Below, in pieces: positions 1-9,000 of a DNA stretch of 10,874 nucleotides. Every line of letters begins with the position of its first letter. Within the stretch, counting starts at the first letter, position 1. Below the pieces are notes generated by a model that saw only the letters and a list, made by a program, of their open reading frames with translations, searched no databases and had not been told where the DNA came from. The position numbers and the translations under genes were made by a program. Origin of the DNA: Palsa-1400 sp036008545 (GTDB taxonomy: Bacteria > Verrucomicrobiota > Verrucomicrobiia > Limisphaerales > Palsa-1400); NCBI GenBank assembly GCA_036008545.1, contig DASYNM010000472.1:1-10874 (forward strand). Direction: 5' to 3'.

Positions 1-3000
1 GCCGCCGCGAAGGCCGGGCGATTGGCGGCCAGGACGAGATAGTCTAACGGGGGCAGCAAGGAGCCTGACGGGAAAGTGTAGGACAAACCCTGGAACTGCC
101 AGCCGGACAAATCGTAGGTGACGTTGCTGGAGTTGTTGAAAAGTTCCACGTACTGCGCCTTGGGGACAGCCGGGTTCCACATGATTTCATTGATGGCCAC
201 TTGCCCGATTGGCGAGGGAATCGTGCCGCTATAGATGACGCTGACCTGATTGCTGTCTCCGGCGATGGGTTGGCCGGTGTGGTCCACGCCCACGACGTCC
301 AAAACATTGGTGCCATTGGCCAACGGCAAGGTCACGGTCCAATTGGTCAAGCCCGTCCAAGTCAACGGATAGGCGACGCCGTTGATCCAGATCACGTCCA
401 CGTTGACCGGAGCGCCGCCAGAGATGTAAGCGACATTGTTGCTGAAGGTCACGCTGGGGTCGACGGTGAAGTTGGTGGCGTTGACCGCAGCCAGTTGCGA
501 GGCGATGCTGATTCCAGCTTGGGAAAGCCATGGTTCGATTCCCGGGTAGCCTCCGCCGGCGGCTATGGTAGCGGTGGGATTTTCGACGACGAGACCGTTG
601 TCGGTGAAGGCATTGTATTTGGCCATGAGCAGCGGTCCACTGTTGGCGACGTTGAGAGGGCCATTGACCAGTTCCTGCAAGGCGCGCCAATACATGCGCA
701 GAAAGGTAGGGTTATTGTAGATATTTTGCGTGTTCGGGTCTTCACCATTGACCGTGAACAAATCCTGCCCAGGTCCCCATGAACTGCTGTTGCCGATCAC
801 GATGTTGTAATCCCACATCAACAAGGCGTACTTCGTGCCGAGCGCGCCGATGTATCCGTATAGATTTTGCCCATTTTCGGCGCCGAAGGAATCCCAATTG
901 CCCGCCGCGTGGTTGGCGGCAAACACCCGCATCCAGTTTTCCATGTTGGCCATGTTTTCCATGTTGGCCACATAATTGGGCGTGCCGTAAGAGTTGGCCG
1001 CATCCACGAGAGAAAAGACATTAGTGAAGTCGTTGTCGGAATCCGCTGTACGGCGAATCTCATAATCCCAACGATAGCGCGCCACTTTTTTCACGCCGCC
1101 GCTAGTGGTGTAGGGCATCAGGTTGCACCACGATTCGTTGTTGAATTTCATGTCGTAGCCCGAAAGGAAGGGAGACATCTCAAACCATGGTTGCATTTTG
1201 AAGAGGAATCCGTCCGTGTCATTGGGGAAGTGTTCCTTGACGACATCGCTGCCTGGCACCTGCGTGTCTTCCATCAGGATGCCGCGGCGGTTGCCGTTGA
1301 CATAGACGGCCACCAGGCGTTTGTAGAGCCAGGGCACGCCCAGAGCCCGCAGAAAAGTGTTGGCCAGCTCTTCTCGCTGCAGGCTGGCGTCATCGCCCGG
1401 TCCGTTGCCCGGCTGATGAATCTTGTTGAAATCCGTCGCGCCCAGAAACATGTCGTCATCGTTAAATTTCCATTTGTAATGGCAGAGACTGCCATTGGGT
1501 GTGTCAAACTGCTGATGATACGGACTGCCGGCAAACTGGCCGTGCATGTTGTAGATCACGCGCGTGTCATTGACGAAAGTGCATTCGTTGCCTTCGTTGC
1601 TCAAATTGCCCAGATTCGCCCAACGCGTCACGTTGGTCAGGGTGATCCATAAATGATACGCGCCGAAGCTGCCGCCGGGCACGCCGTCGCCGAACATGAT
1701 TTCACATTCGGTCAACGGCACATTATCATTGGTGCGCAAGGCCGGGAAGCGCGTCGAGGCGCCCCACTTGTCTGTGGCGACAATGTAAAAGGCGGCGATT
1801 TGATTCGACGCTTGCCCCTGAATGGTCGCGCTGAAAATACCGTCGCCAGCGATGGCGTCGCCGCCTGTGCCTTTGTCATCCATCGGCACCGCTGTATAGG
1901 CCGTCGCCGGGTCCAAGCGATAGTAAAGGGTCAGGCCTTGTATCCCATCGGGATCGTGCGCCTGGGCCGAAACCACCACTGGCTGGTTGGCGGCCGGAAT
2001 GGTCGGCGAGTGGGTTACGTTGTACATGGCCGGGCCCGCATTGGTCGCATATTGGCTGTTGGGTCCACCCGGTGAGCCGAGGTTGGTCGGAACAGGCATC
2101 GCGGCTGTGGCTTCAAGCCAATTGCCATTGAGACGGAAGAGCACTTCCGGCCAACCGTGCAGCCAGCGCGCCTTGTAACGCAAGGTGGCTGTTTGGCCAG
2201 CCACCATTGAATTGGTGCTCAAGGCCACTTCACAGGAATCATCCCCGGTCCAAATCTTATCGTTGCAACGAATGTGCAGCGAATAGCTGCTTTGATAGCC
2301 GCTGTTTTCCAGGCTAGAACGGACCATGGCGCCTTGAAGGGACCAATTGGTCAGACCCAGGCCGCTTTCAAATGTGCCATTGGAGACGTAGTTGTTCCCG
2401 TTGTAATCGACTTCGATGTTATCGACCAAGCATTCTCCGACATCCAGCAGGCCGATTTGCGCGTAGTCAATGTTGGATTCGTAATTGGCGCCATTATCGA
2501 GGACCCCAGTGTTTTCAATGTCCACCCAGATGGACTTTTGCGTTTCGTCGCTGTCGGCCCAATTGGCGGCCAGACGGTGATTGGAATGGGGATCAATGAG
2601 TTCCAAACTACTGCCGCCTCCGGCGGCCCACTCTCCCCATCGCCCGCCCGTGCCATAGGTCACTTCGTCTTCCTCCACGTAAATGGTGTTGGTTCCAAAG
2701 TAGGACTCGGGTTGGGCCAAGACGACCAATTCCCCGTTATGCGACAACTTGCCGCCATAATTACCGTAGGTGTTGCTCGAGTTGAGATTGGTGTATTTGG
2801 CAAACAAATTCGTGATGTTCTTGCCTACCACCACATAACCGTTGGGTCCGATGACCGCGTTGGGCGGAAAGGTGAACGTGACGCCAGCGGTGAATTGCCA
2901 GCCAGCCAAATTGATCGTGTTGGTGCCCTTGTTGTAGAGTTCAATGTATTGATCATCATCGTTGCCGCTGATCGGATCATACATCAATTCGTTGATGACA

Positions 3001-6000
3001 ATATCGCCGATTAAAATAGTGCTGTTATTCGTGCCGGGCGTGTTGGTGGTGAAGGCATAAAAATCATTGGCGCCATTCGGCCAGCGGCCATAGGAAACGC
3101 CGTCGGCCTGCGCCCCAAATTGCACGGCGTCCAGGATGCGACTGCCGTCCGGCTTGATGAAGTAGAGCGTCTCGCCCTCGCCGTTGAGCGTGAAACCAAA
3201 TTGCGATTGCGTGAAGGACACAAATCCCGCCGGGCCGAGTACCGTGCCTGCGGGAATGACATATTTGTTGGTCGCCGGATCATCGGTCAAAATACAACCC
3301 GAAACATCCACGCTTCCAGTGCTGTGGTTGTAGAGCTCGATGAATTGCGGCACGGCCGGGTTCTCGGTATGTGGCAAGATTTCGTTAATGACCACGCTCC
3401 GTAACGGGCTTGGGGTGAACTGTTCCGCCTGACCCGGTGATCCGCCGACCACGTCACTGATGTCCCAGGCGCGCGGATCGCCTTCGCCGTAGGTCGGATT
3501 GGCCAGCACGATGGAATGTCCCGTACCATCGGCCGCTACCGGCCACGGATAGACGTCGGTGTAGGGCACCGTCAACAACACATTGCTCCGCTCATCCAAC
3601 ACCTGCAGAGTCTCGGCATGTTTGAGGCTGCCGTTGTAAGGGCCAAAAACATTGGAAGTCAGACCATAGACATTTGCGATGCCTTGCGGCGAAGCGGCCA
3701 GCACGAAGAAGGAGCCGCCGGGGATGAGCGTGTTGGCGGGGAAGGTGTAATTCATGTCCGCACAAGTCACTTGATAACTGCTGATGTCCTGGAAAAACGG
3801 ACAGGAATTGTAGATTTCGAGAAATTCCACGTTGTTGCTGTCCGTTCGCGGAGCCGGTTTGTACATGATCTCGGAAATGACAATCCCGGTCTTGCGACTC
3901 GATGGCCCCAGCGGTTCATGGGGATTGACGGTCGTAGCCACCAAGGCGCTGGCAGGTGTGGTTTCATAATCCACAAACTTCGCCGTGGTCGCCTGATTGG
4001 TGTCGTGGCTGGAGACGGCGAGGCCGAGGTAAATCTGGCTGGGCATGGTAATCGTCGCGCTGCCTAAGAGCGTCCAATTGGTTCCGTCGTAACTGCCAAA
4101 GCCCTTAAACAGGTTGCCAACGCGATTGAGCCGCAGCCATGTATTGGGATAGTTGACAGGGAAACTTCCCGTTGTGGTAGCCAGAGCATCGGCAGTCGTG
4201 CGGTCGGCAAAAAAATCTCCATTCATTCCCGGCGTGGCCAGGGCGGCGGCGAATGGGCTGCTTGCGTTCAAGGTGGCGCGAGCCATCAAGCCCGCTTGAG
4301 CCCAGAGGTCGGACATGCCCAAAGAGGCCAGGCAAACCGTGACATCAAAATTGCCGGTCTGGAGTTGGTAATCAAAATTAAATTGATCGCTGTTGCCGCC
4401 AATGTTGTTACCGGCACTGCTGATGATATCCCCATTGGTGGTGAAGGTGTCGGTGGAAGCGATGACCGGGCTGCCGATGTCTTGAGGAGCAAAGGGCGAG
4501 GCTGCGAAGCTGACTTGCGTGTTGGTGGCGATCTCAATGGGTGTGCTGGCCAGGTCGTATATATTATTGATGACAAGAACATAATTGCTCCCATAGACCA
4601 GGGGCGCGCTGGTTAGCGTCACTGTGAAAGAATTCGTGTTCAGTGCTGCGGCCGTAATGGCGAGCCCGTTGGTAAATACATAATTGGCCAGATTGGTAGC
4701 GTTGGTGACGGCGACCGCTTTCGAGAAGACGATCTCCACGTTGGTGGGGCCAAGATTAAAGGCTCCGGTCACCGTCGGCGGCACGGTGTCGCGCAACACA
4801 GTCAGGGCGATGGGGGCGCTGGTGATCGAACCGATGCTGTTACTGACAACGCACGTGAAAATCTGGCCGTTGTTGATCGCCAGGCTGACATTTGGGAGTG
4901 TGTAAACGGGCAGGGTCGCCCCGGCAATTTCGGCGCCGGTATTGAACCATTGATAAGCCACAGACGCCTGATTCGTGACCAGCAGCGAAAAATCTGCGCT
5001 GAGATTCTCGACGACCGTGATGTTGCTGGATTGGGCATAAATGCCCGGAACCGTGTTCGAGCCGGTGTACGGAATCAGAAACGTGCCGGCGGCGCTAACG
5101 GCGGCCATCGGCTGCTCAAAAACTCCATTGGGCAATTGCCAGCGGACGGAGAGGTTAACACCGCCAACGCCCTGCTGCATCAATGCTTCCAAATAATATC
5201 GGCAACCGCCTTGCAGACTGATGGGCGCCGATTGAAGATTGGGAAACGCGGTCCAGTCCTCCGACGACGTGTAGGAAGAGTTGTAAGCAATCGAAACCAT
5301 TCCGGCGGGATTCTCATTGTCACTAAGAAAGAGCTGGGACGTGTCATCGCTGGCGATCCAAAACGTGTAAAGCCCGTTGCTCGGGGGCACGACAAGAGTC
5401 CGAAGACGCTGGCCGTAATAATTCATGTTGTCGTTAATCTCGGTTTCAAAATTGGTAAAAACATGCGTGTAGGACGCGACGGGATTATTGGGCCAATTGG
5501 GGTTGTCGCTGGTATTGGTCAGAGCCGCCAGGGTGTTGCCCACGCTGGAGCTCAGGTTGGTCCAACGCTCCCGGTAAATACCGAAGGTGGTTGAGCTGAG
5601 GCTGACGTTAGTAAAGGTGGAGGCGTTGAGCGCACTGTTGTTGTGGGCGCACACGGCCAACCCGGCCAGGGCGGGACCGGCCATTTCGATGGTGGCGGTG
5701 CTTCCGACCTGTGTCCAATTGATTCCATCGACACTGTAAAAACCGCTGAATTGGTCGCTTGAACGAACCACTTTCACCCAGACGGGATTGGTGACCCCGG
5801 TGATTTGTGTGCTGGTGGATACGCCGTCCGCCGCATTGCGAACTTGAAAAGCGACCCCTTGGGCGGCAGTGGCGGCCATAAAAGCATTGACAGCCCCTGC
5901 CGTATTGTCGTTGCGGAACATCACCCCTGCTTTGGGCCAGCCGGAAGCTGGATCGGTATTCTCCACGCTGGTCACATGGGCCACGATCGCGCCGTCGCAA

Positions 6001-6296
6001 TTGAAGACTTGGCTGGCGAAGTTACATTGGTCATTGGTGCCCCAGATATCCGCGCCTCCGCCGGACACGGTCCAAGCACCTTCGGCATAAGACGCGGAAC
6101 CAGCGTCGGCGGGTGACCCAATATCCGTATCGCTCCAGCCTGGCGGCAGACTAGCGTTGGCGGGACAAAGACCGGCCAGAAGAAACATCAAAGTCAAAGG
6201 CGCCCAGTCGATCAAACGCAGGCCACGCTTTGGCAATAGGTTACGGTTTTTTGAAAAAGGGCCGCCTCCTTCCAGCAGAGCTCGAACAATTCTCAT
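1..6296 (-). CDS. Giant secreted multidomain protein with LamG-like, PA14, Ig-like, lamin-tail and CotH modules (3' end outside window)
   Basis: One frame runs without a stop from ATG at 6296 to the window edge (2098 codons seen, C-terminus missing). Residues 1-48 look like a long signal peptide with hydrophobic core LTLMFLLAGL and an A-N-A cleavage site. Modules in order: LamG/concanavalin-like about 55-235 (DIGSP.., ADIWGT); PA14-like about 236-405 (FGIYRERW; YTFWIASDD); Ig-like about 413-500 (YQWF; FTCVVSNS); bacterial Ig-like about 501-600; second LamG-like about 606-776; lamin-tail domains starting about 805, 968 and 1099 (I-V-I-S/N-E-I/L-M-Y-K/D-P and I-E-L-Y-N motifs); carbohydrate-binding-like about 1299-1403; FN3/Ig-like about 1415-1525; CotH kinase-like about 1533-1900 (LQREELANTFLRALG, GFLFKMQ, GNWDSFG, LLMWDYN); fourth lamin-tail from 2033. 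Family knowledge: such proteins are exported, and CotH domains can be atypical protein kinases. The substrate and exact role are unknown. It lies downstream of the broken two-component genes on the same strand. An alternative start is TTG at 6236, which gives a more ordinary signal peptide. Confidence 0.9.
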   Translation of the reverse strand, partial: MRIVRALLEGGGPFSKNRNLLPKRGLRLIDWAPLTLMFLLAGLCPANASLPPGWSDTDIGSPADAGSASYAEGAWTVSGGGADIWGTNDQCNFASQVFNCDGAIVAHVTSVENTDPASGWPKAGVMFRNDNTAGAVNAFMAATAAQGVAFQVRNAADGVSTSTQITGVTNPVWVKVVRSSDQFSGFYSVDGINWTQVGSTATIEMAGPALAGLAVCAHNNSALNASTFTNVSLSSTTFGIYRERWTNLSSSVGNTLAALTNTSDNPNWPNNPVASYTHVFTNFETEINDNMNYYGQRLRTLVVPPSNGLYTFWIASDDTSQLFLSDNENPAGMVSIAYNSSYTSSEDWTAFPNLQSAPISLQGGCRYYLEALMQQGVGGVNLSVRWQLPNGVFEQPMAAVSAAGTFLIPYTGSNTVPGIYAQSSNITVVENLSADFSLLVTNQASVAYQWFNTGAEIAGATLPVYTLPNVSLAINNGQIFTCVVSNSIGSITSAPIALTVLRDTVPPTVTGAFNLGPTNVEIVFSKAVAVTNATNLANYVFTNGLAITAAALNTNSFTVTLTSAPLVYGSNYVLVINNIYDLASTPIEIATNTQVSFAASPFAPQDIGSPVIASTDTFTTNGDIISSAGNNIGGNSDQFNFDYQLQTGNFDVTVCLASLGMSDLWAQAGLMARATLNASSPFAAALATPGMNGDFFADRTTADALATTTGSFPVNYPNTWLRLNRVGNLFKGFGSYDGTNWTLLGSATITMPSQIYLGLAVSSHDTNQATTAKFVDYETTPASALVATTVNPHEPLGPSSRKTGIVISEIMYKPAPRTDSNNVEFLEIYNSCPFFQDISSYQVTCADMNYTFPANTLIPGGSFFVLAASPQGIANVYGLTSNVFGPYNGSLKHAETLQVLDERSNVLLTVPYTDVYPWPVAADGTGHSIVLANPTYGEGDPRAWDISDVVGGSPGQAEQFTPSPLRSVVINEILPHTENPAVPQFIELYNHSTGSVDVSGCILTDDPATNKYVIPAGTVLGPAGFVSFTQSQFGFTLNGEGETLYFIKPDGSRILDAVQFGAQADGVSYGRWPNGANDFYAFTTNTPGTNNSTILIGDIVINELMYDPISGNDDDQYIELYNKGTNTINLAGWQFTAGVTFTFPPNAVIGPNGYVVVGKNITNLFAKYTNLNSSNTYGNYGGKLSHNGELVVLAQPESYFGTNTIYVEEDEVTYGTGGRWGEWAAGGGSSLELIDPHSNHRLAANWADSDETQKSIWVDIENTGVLDNGANYESNIDYAQIGLLDVGECLVDNIEVDYNGNNYVSNGTFESGLGLTNWSLQGAMVRSSLENSGYQSSYSLHIRCNDKIWTGDDSCEVALSTNSMVAGQTATLRYKARWLHGWPEVLFRLNGNWLEATAAMPVPTNLGSPGGPNSQYATNAGPAMYNVTHSPTIPAANQPVVVSAQAHDPDGIQGLTLYYRLDPATAYTAVPMDDKGTGGDAIAGDGIFSATIQGQASNQIAAFYIVATDKWGASTRFPALRTNDNVPLTECEIMFGDGVPGGSFGAYHLWITLTNVTRWANLGNLSNEGNECTFVNDTRVIYNMHGQFAGSPYHQQFDTPNGSLCHYKWKFNDDDMFLGATDFNKIHQPGNGPGDDASLQREELANTFLRALGVPWLYKRLVAVYVNGNRRGILMEDTQVPGSDVVKEHFPNDTDGFLFKMQPWFEMSPFLSGYDMKFNNESWCNLMPYTTSGGVKKVARYRWDYEIRRTADSDNDFTNVFSLVDAANSYGTPNYVANMENMANMENWMRVFAANHAAGNWDSFGAENGQNLYGYIGALGTKYALLMWDYNIVIGNSSSWGPGQDLFTVNGEDPNTQNIYNNPTFLRMYWRALQELVNGPLNVANSGPLLMAKYNAFTDNGLVVENPTATIAAGGGYPGIEPWLSQAGISIASQLAAVNATNFTVDPSVTFSNNVAYISGGAPVNVDVIWINGVAYPLTWTGLTNWTVTLPLANGTNVLDVVGVDHTGQPIAGDSNQVSVIYSGTIPSPIGQVAINEIMWNPAVPKAQYVELFNNSSNVTYDLSGWQFQGLSYTFPSGSLLPPLDYLVLAANRPAFAA
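936..970 (-). repeat. In-frame 18-bp tandem duplication inside the CotH region
   Basis: On the coding strand the unit GGCCAACATGGAAAACAT is followed at once by a second, nearly complete copy (16 identical bases, period 18). It encodes two adjacent A-N-M-E-N hexads just before the conserved W-M-R-V-F-A helix of the CotH-like domain. Because the period is a multiple of three, the frame is kept. Origin by replication slippage is inferred. Confidence 0.8.
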
Positions 6297-6419
6297 GGTA
6301 ATCGTTCATTAGCGGGCGATTGGTTGATTTGCCGGCTGTTGAACATTGGTTTTCAACAAGTTGCACCATCTGGATTTTTTGTCAAATTAGCTTTTATACC
6401 GTGGGTTATACCCTCGCTG
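6297..6419 (-). promoter_or_regulatory. Upstream region of the giant gene, with a TTGACA box
   Basis: This short AT-richer stretch separates the giant gene from the GC-rich segment upstream. On the minus strand it contains a perfect TTGACA at 6385-6380, but the hexamer 17 bases further on is AACTTG, a poor -10 element, so the promoter call is weak. No clear Shine-Dalgarno precedes the ATG at 6296. The strongest purine tract (GGAAGGAGG, about 6263-6271) lies inside the coding region and is too far from the TTG at 6236 to serve it well. An imperfect TATACC repeat sits at about 6395-6412. Confidence 0.25.
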
Positions 6420-6770
6420 ACTCCCCTGGCAGTCGTTTTCGCGGCGGCCACCACATGCCAAGCTCTGGGTGGCCAGAGGCCCGGGCCTTGCGGGGCCGGC
6501 ACGGCCAGCATCGACCTTTTCCTTGTCGGCCAGAGTTGAGGCAGGTGTCGCCTTTGTGGCGCTTGTGCTCGCATGGTGCCAGTGCTATCTCGGCGAGAAA
6601 CTTGTGCTCAGATTCGGAGATGGAGACGGTGCGGATCATCGCTTCGAAGCGCTTTCTCGGCGGCGGCGGGCTTTGATGATGGACAGACAGAGGCGGCAGT
6701 TCGGCGCGGCCATCTCGAACTGCCAGAAGGCTAGGCCGCGTATGTTGTCTCCCCGGCACACTGCGGCGCC
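6420..6770. other. Unassigned GC-rich segment replacing the 3' part of a response regulator
   Basis: This stretch lies where the rest of the response regulator gene should be. All three minus-strand frames were read for receiver landmarks (V-L-M-D-I, K-P-x) and a LuxR-type HTH, and none is present. The open frames on both strands are short, Arg/Pro/Gly-rich and unlike any family I recognise. It is visibly richer in GC than its flanks and carries a perfect 12-bp palindrome AGGCCCGGGCCT at 6477-6488. No terminal inverted repeats, target duplication or transposase motif were found. It may be a mobile-element remnant, a rearrangement junction or a repeated intergenic element; I cannot tell which. 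Confidence 0.45.
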
Positions 6771-6896
6771 CCCCTCCACGGCGTGGGCGGCGGTGGCATG
6801 GACGCCGGCGCATTGGAAATCGGGTGCGTCGGAAATCCAGCCCGCCAGAATCTTTCGCACCGATGGATCGTCTTCAATAATGGAAACGGCAATCAT
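6636..6896 (-). pseudogene. Truncated response regulator, receiver-domain N-terminus only
   Basis: From ATG at 6896 the protein begins MIAVSIIEDDPSVRKILAGW, a classical receiver start: hydrophobic beta-1 then the acidic E8-D9-D10 group that binds magnesium. Helix 1 and beta-2 follow (APDFQCAG), then H-A-T-A-A, the usual lead-in to helix 2. After about residue 42 (near 6773) the similarity stops, and about 44 unrelated basic residues follow before TGA. The phosphoacceptor Asp (normally about residue 54), the conserved Thr/Ser and Lys, and the whole output domain are missing, so phosphorelay is not possible. It starts 42 bases after the kinase stop on the same strand, as expected for the kinase's partner. 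A HisKA_3 kinase predicts a NarL/LuxR-type regulator, but that output domain is not visible here. Confidence 0.75.
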
Positions 6897-8875
6897 TGAT
6901 TACCCATCTTGGGCCATTTCCGGGATCGTGGGTAGTCATCAATTTGCACGATAGTCCAGGGGCGCTCCTTTCGGCGCCTCGCGCATCGGAACAACGAAAA
7001 TGATTTTGACACCTTGGCCCGTCGCACTCCCGATTTCGCAGTCGCCGCCGATCTGTTCCAGGCGCCGCCGCATATTATCCAATCCGTCGCCGGCGGCTCT
7101 GGCGCTGGCTGGATCAAACCCACGCCCGTTGTCCTCGACCGAGAGCGTCAGCGCGCGGCCATCCAAAGTGAGGACTATGCGGACTTCCGTCGCGCCGGCG
7201 TGTTTGACCACATTGTGCAGTGCTTCTTTGAGGGCCAGGAACAAGTTGTGGCGTGTTTCTGCCGTGAGGGGCCAGGTGGGCAACTGCATCGGCAGGTCCA
7301 GGCGGCAGCGAACGCCCGCCGCCCCCAAGAACTCCAGCGCGAACTGTTCGAGATAGTTGGCCAATCCTTCGGGCGTGTCGTGATGCGGAGTGACGGCCCA
7401 AACGATCTCATCCATGGTGCGCGTCAGTCCACGGGCAATATCGTAAATCTGCCGCACGTCGTTGGAGCCCGAATTAGACGTGTCCGCCTCGTGGCGGGCC
7501 GGTTCGCTGAGCATGGTAATGCGGGTCAAGTGGCTGCCCAACTCGTCATGAATATCGCGGGCAATGCGCGAGCGTTCGTGTTCGACCGCTTTCTGGCGTT
7601 CCAAAGCCTCCATTTTGCGGCGCATTCGGCGTCGCGTCCCCAGCCAAACTCCGGCCCCGACCAATCCAAGGGCGAGTGCCGACAAGGAAGTTGCGAACCA
7701 CAAAGTTTGCCAAAAGTAAGGCAACAGTACAAACGCAACCGACGCTCCTTCCTCATTCCAAACACCGACATCGTTACAGGCCACGACGTGAAACTCATAT
7801 TGGCCCGGAGGAACGTAGTCGAAGCTCGCGCTCCGTTTGGCGCCTGCATCGGTCCATTCGCCGACTAGTCCCTCCAACCGGTAACGGAAGCGCACTTTTT
7901 CTGGCGCGACAAAACTTAAGGCCGTGTAGTCGATTTCAATCCGGTGTTGGCCAGGCCCGATGCGTAATGGTTCTTCTGCGGCCGGTCGGTCGGCGACTGC
8001 GTGGCCGTCCACTCGCACCTCCTCAATCACGACGGGCGGAGGACGGCGATTAATTTGGAGGTCTTTTGGGTTTACCGCGACCAGGCCTTTACCGGTCGGA
8101 AACCAGAGGCGTCCGTCGGGCGTAGTGCAGCCCGCGGGCTGGAATCCGGTGGAGCACTCCAGCGTGGTAAGGCCATCACTCTTGCCATAGCAGGCGCAAT
8201 GAACCTGATTTGTTTTGCCGTCCGCGCATAAGTCCAAATCCTGCTTGCGCACGCAGATGATGCCGGCGTGCGAACTCATCCAATAGCTGCCATTCCCATC
8301 GTCCACTATGCAACCGATAATATTGTTAGGCAGACCGTGGCGCATCGTTATGGCAGAAATCGCGCCGTTTTTTAATCTGTCCAGACCGCCGCCGAAAGTT
8401 CCAATCCAGAGCGCGCCTTCGGTGTCAAGATGAAGACACTGGACGAAATCGCTGGAAAGCCCTTCGGCCTTGCCAAGACATCGCACCGTGTCATTGCTCA
8501 AGCACGCCAATCCTCCGCCCAACATGCCAAACCAAACCACCCCGCGGCTGTCTTTCACAATGGCGCGGACGTCCGTTCGGACAGAATCAGGTTTCCGGCC
8601 AAACCAGGCGCCATTCGTTCCGTCATAACGCAACAATCCATTTTCCGTCCCAATCCATAAGCCGCCCCCAAGGACGGACAAGAGCGCCGTCATCGGAACT
8701 GTGATCTGTTCCATTCCCGGGGCGAGCGCAAAAAGCTCATCTTTCTTGCCGAACAAACCCGCGCCCCAAGTGCCTGCCCAGAGGCGTCCGTTTGCATCTT
8801 CCGCGACGGACCAGACGAACAAATTCTTCAGGCCTGCGTTGGTCCCATATTGTGACCATTGGCCATCCTTGAAAT

Positions 8876-8889
8876 GGTACAAGGTACAA
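8876..8889 (-). repeat. Perfect 7-bp tandem duplication causing the kinase frameshift
   Basis: The coding strand reads TTGTACC twice in a row (plus strand GGTACAA twice). With one copy the protein reads G-A-G-L-Y-H-F-K-D-G-Q-W, a normal propeller blade. With two copies the frame shifts after G-L-Y. The duplication is directly visible; slippage as the cause is inferred. Confidence 0.9.
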
Positions 8890-8997
8890 ACCCGCGCCTT
8901 CGGTGCCGACCCAAACTCCGCCGTCGCGACCCGAGGAAACTGACAAAACCGGACGTCCTTGCCATTGATCGGGCGGATTTATCGTGGCTGCACAACT

Positions 8998-9000
8998 CTA
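8998..9000 (-). other. Premature in-frame TAG in the kinase sensor region
   Basis: The upstream frame ends in G-G-G-G-V-A-V-L-H then TAG. Beyond the TAG the same frame continues with good propeller sequence (S-V-S-S-G-R-D-G-G-V-W-V-G-T-E-G-A-G-L-Y) for about 40 codons until the 7-bp duplication. The TAG is therefore a nonsense substitution inside a blade, not a natural gene end. Confidence 0.85.

Noticed and set aside
867..1652. Long plus-strand open frame (261 codons) within the giant gene, and similar ones at 2274-3014, 3516-4067 and 4950-5594
   Set aside because: All are antisense to a minus-strand frame that reads as coherent domains. Their products are Val/Arg/Gly/His-rich without domains, a shadow of codon bias.
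1..6296. Recurrent CCAATTGG-like words along the giant gene as a DNA repeat family
   Set aside because: They mostly fall on Asn-Trp and Thr-Asn-Trp codons in repeated domain motifs and have no fixed spacing, so protein composition explains them.
6477..6488. 12-bp palindrome as an operator or transposon end
   Set aside because: A single GC-only palindrome in GC-rich sequence, with no paired copy or neighbouring promoter to give it meaning.
6469..6954. Plus-strand open frame of 161 codons over the orphan segment and regulator start
   Set aside because: Its second half is antisense to the receiver domain, and the first half is low-complexity without any recognisable motif.
7014..7868. Plus-strand open frame of 284 codons opposite the kinase core
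   Set aside because: It lies exactly antisense to the Y_Y_Y, HisKA_3 and ATPase domains, which are clearly the real product.
8998..9000. TAG as a recoded (pyrrolysine or readthrough) codon
   Set aside because: Readthrough would still meet the +7 frameshift about 110 bases later, and no recoding element is visible.
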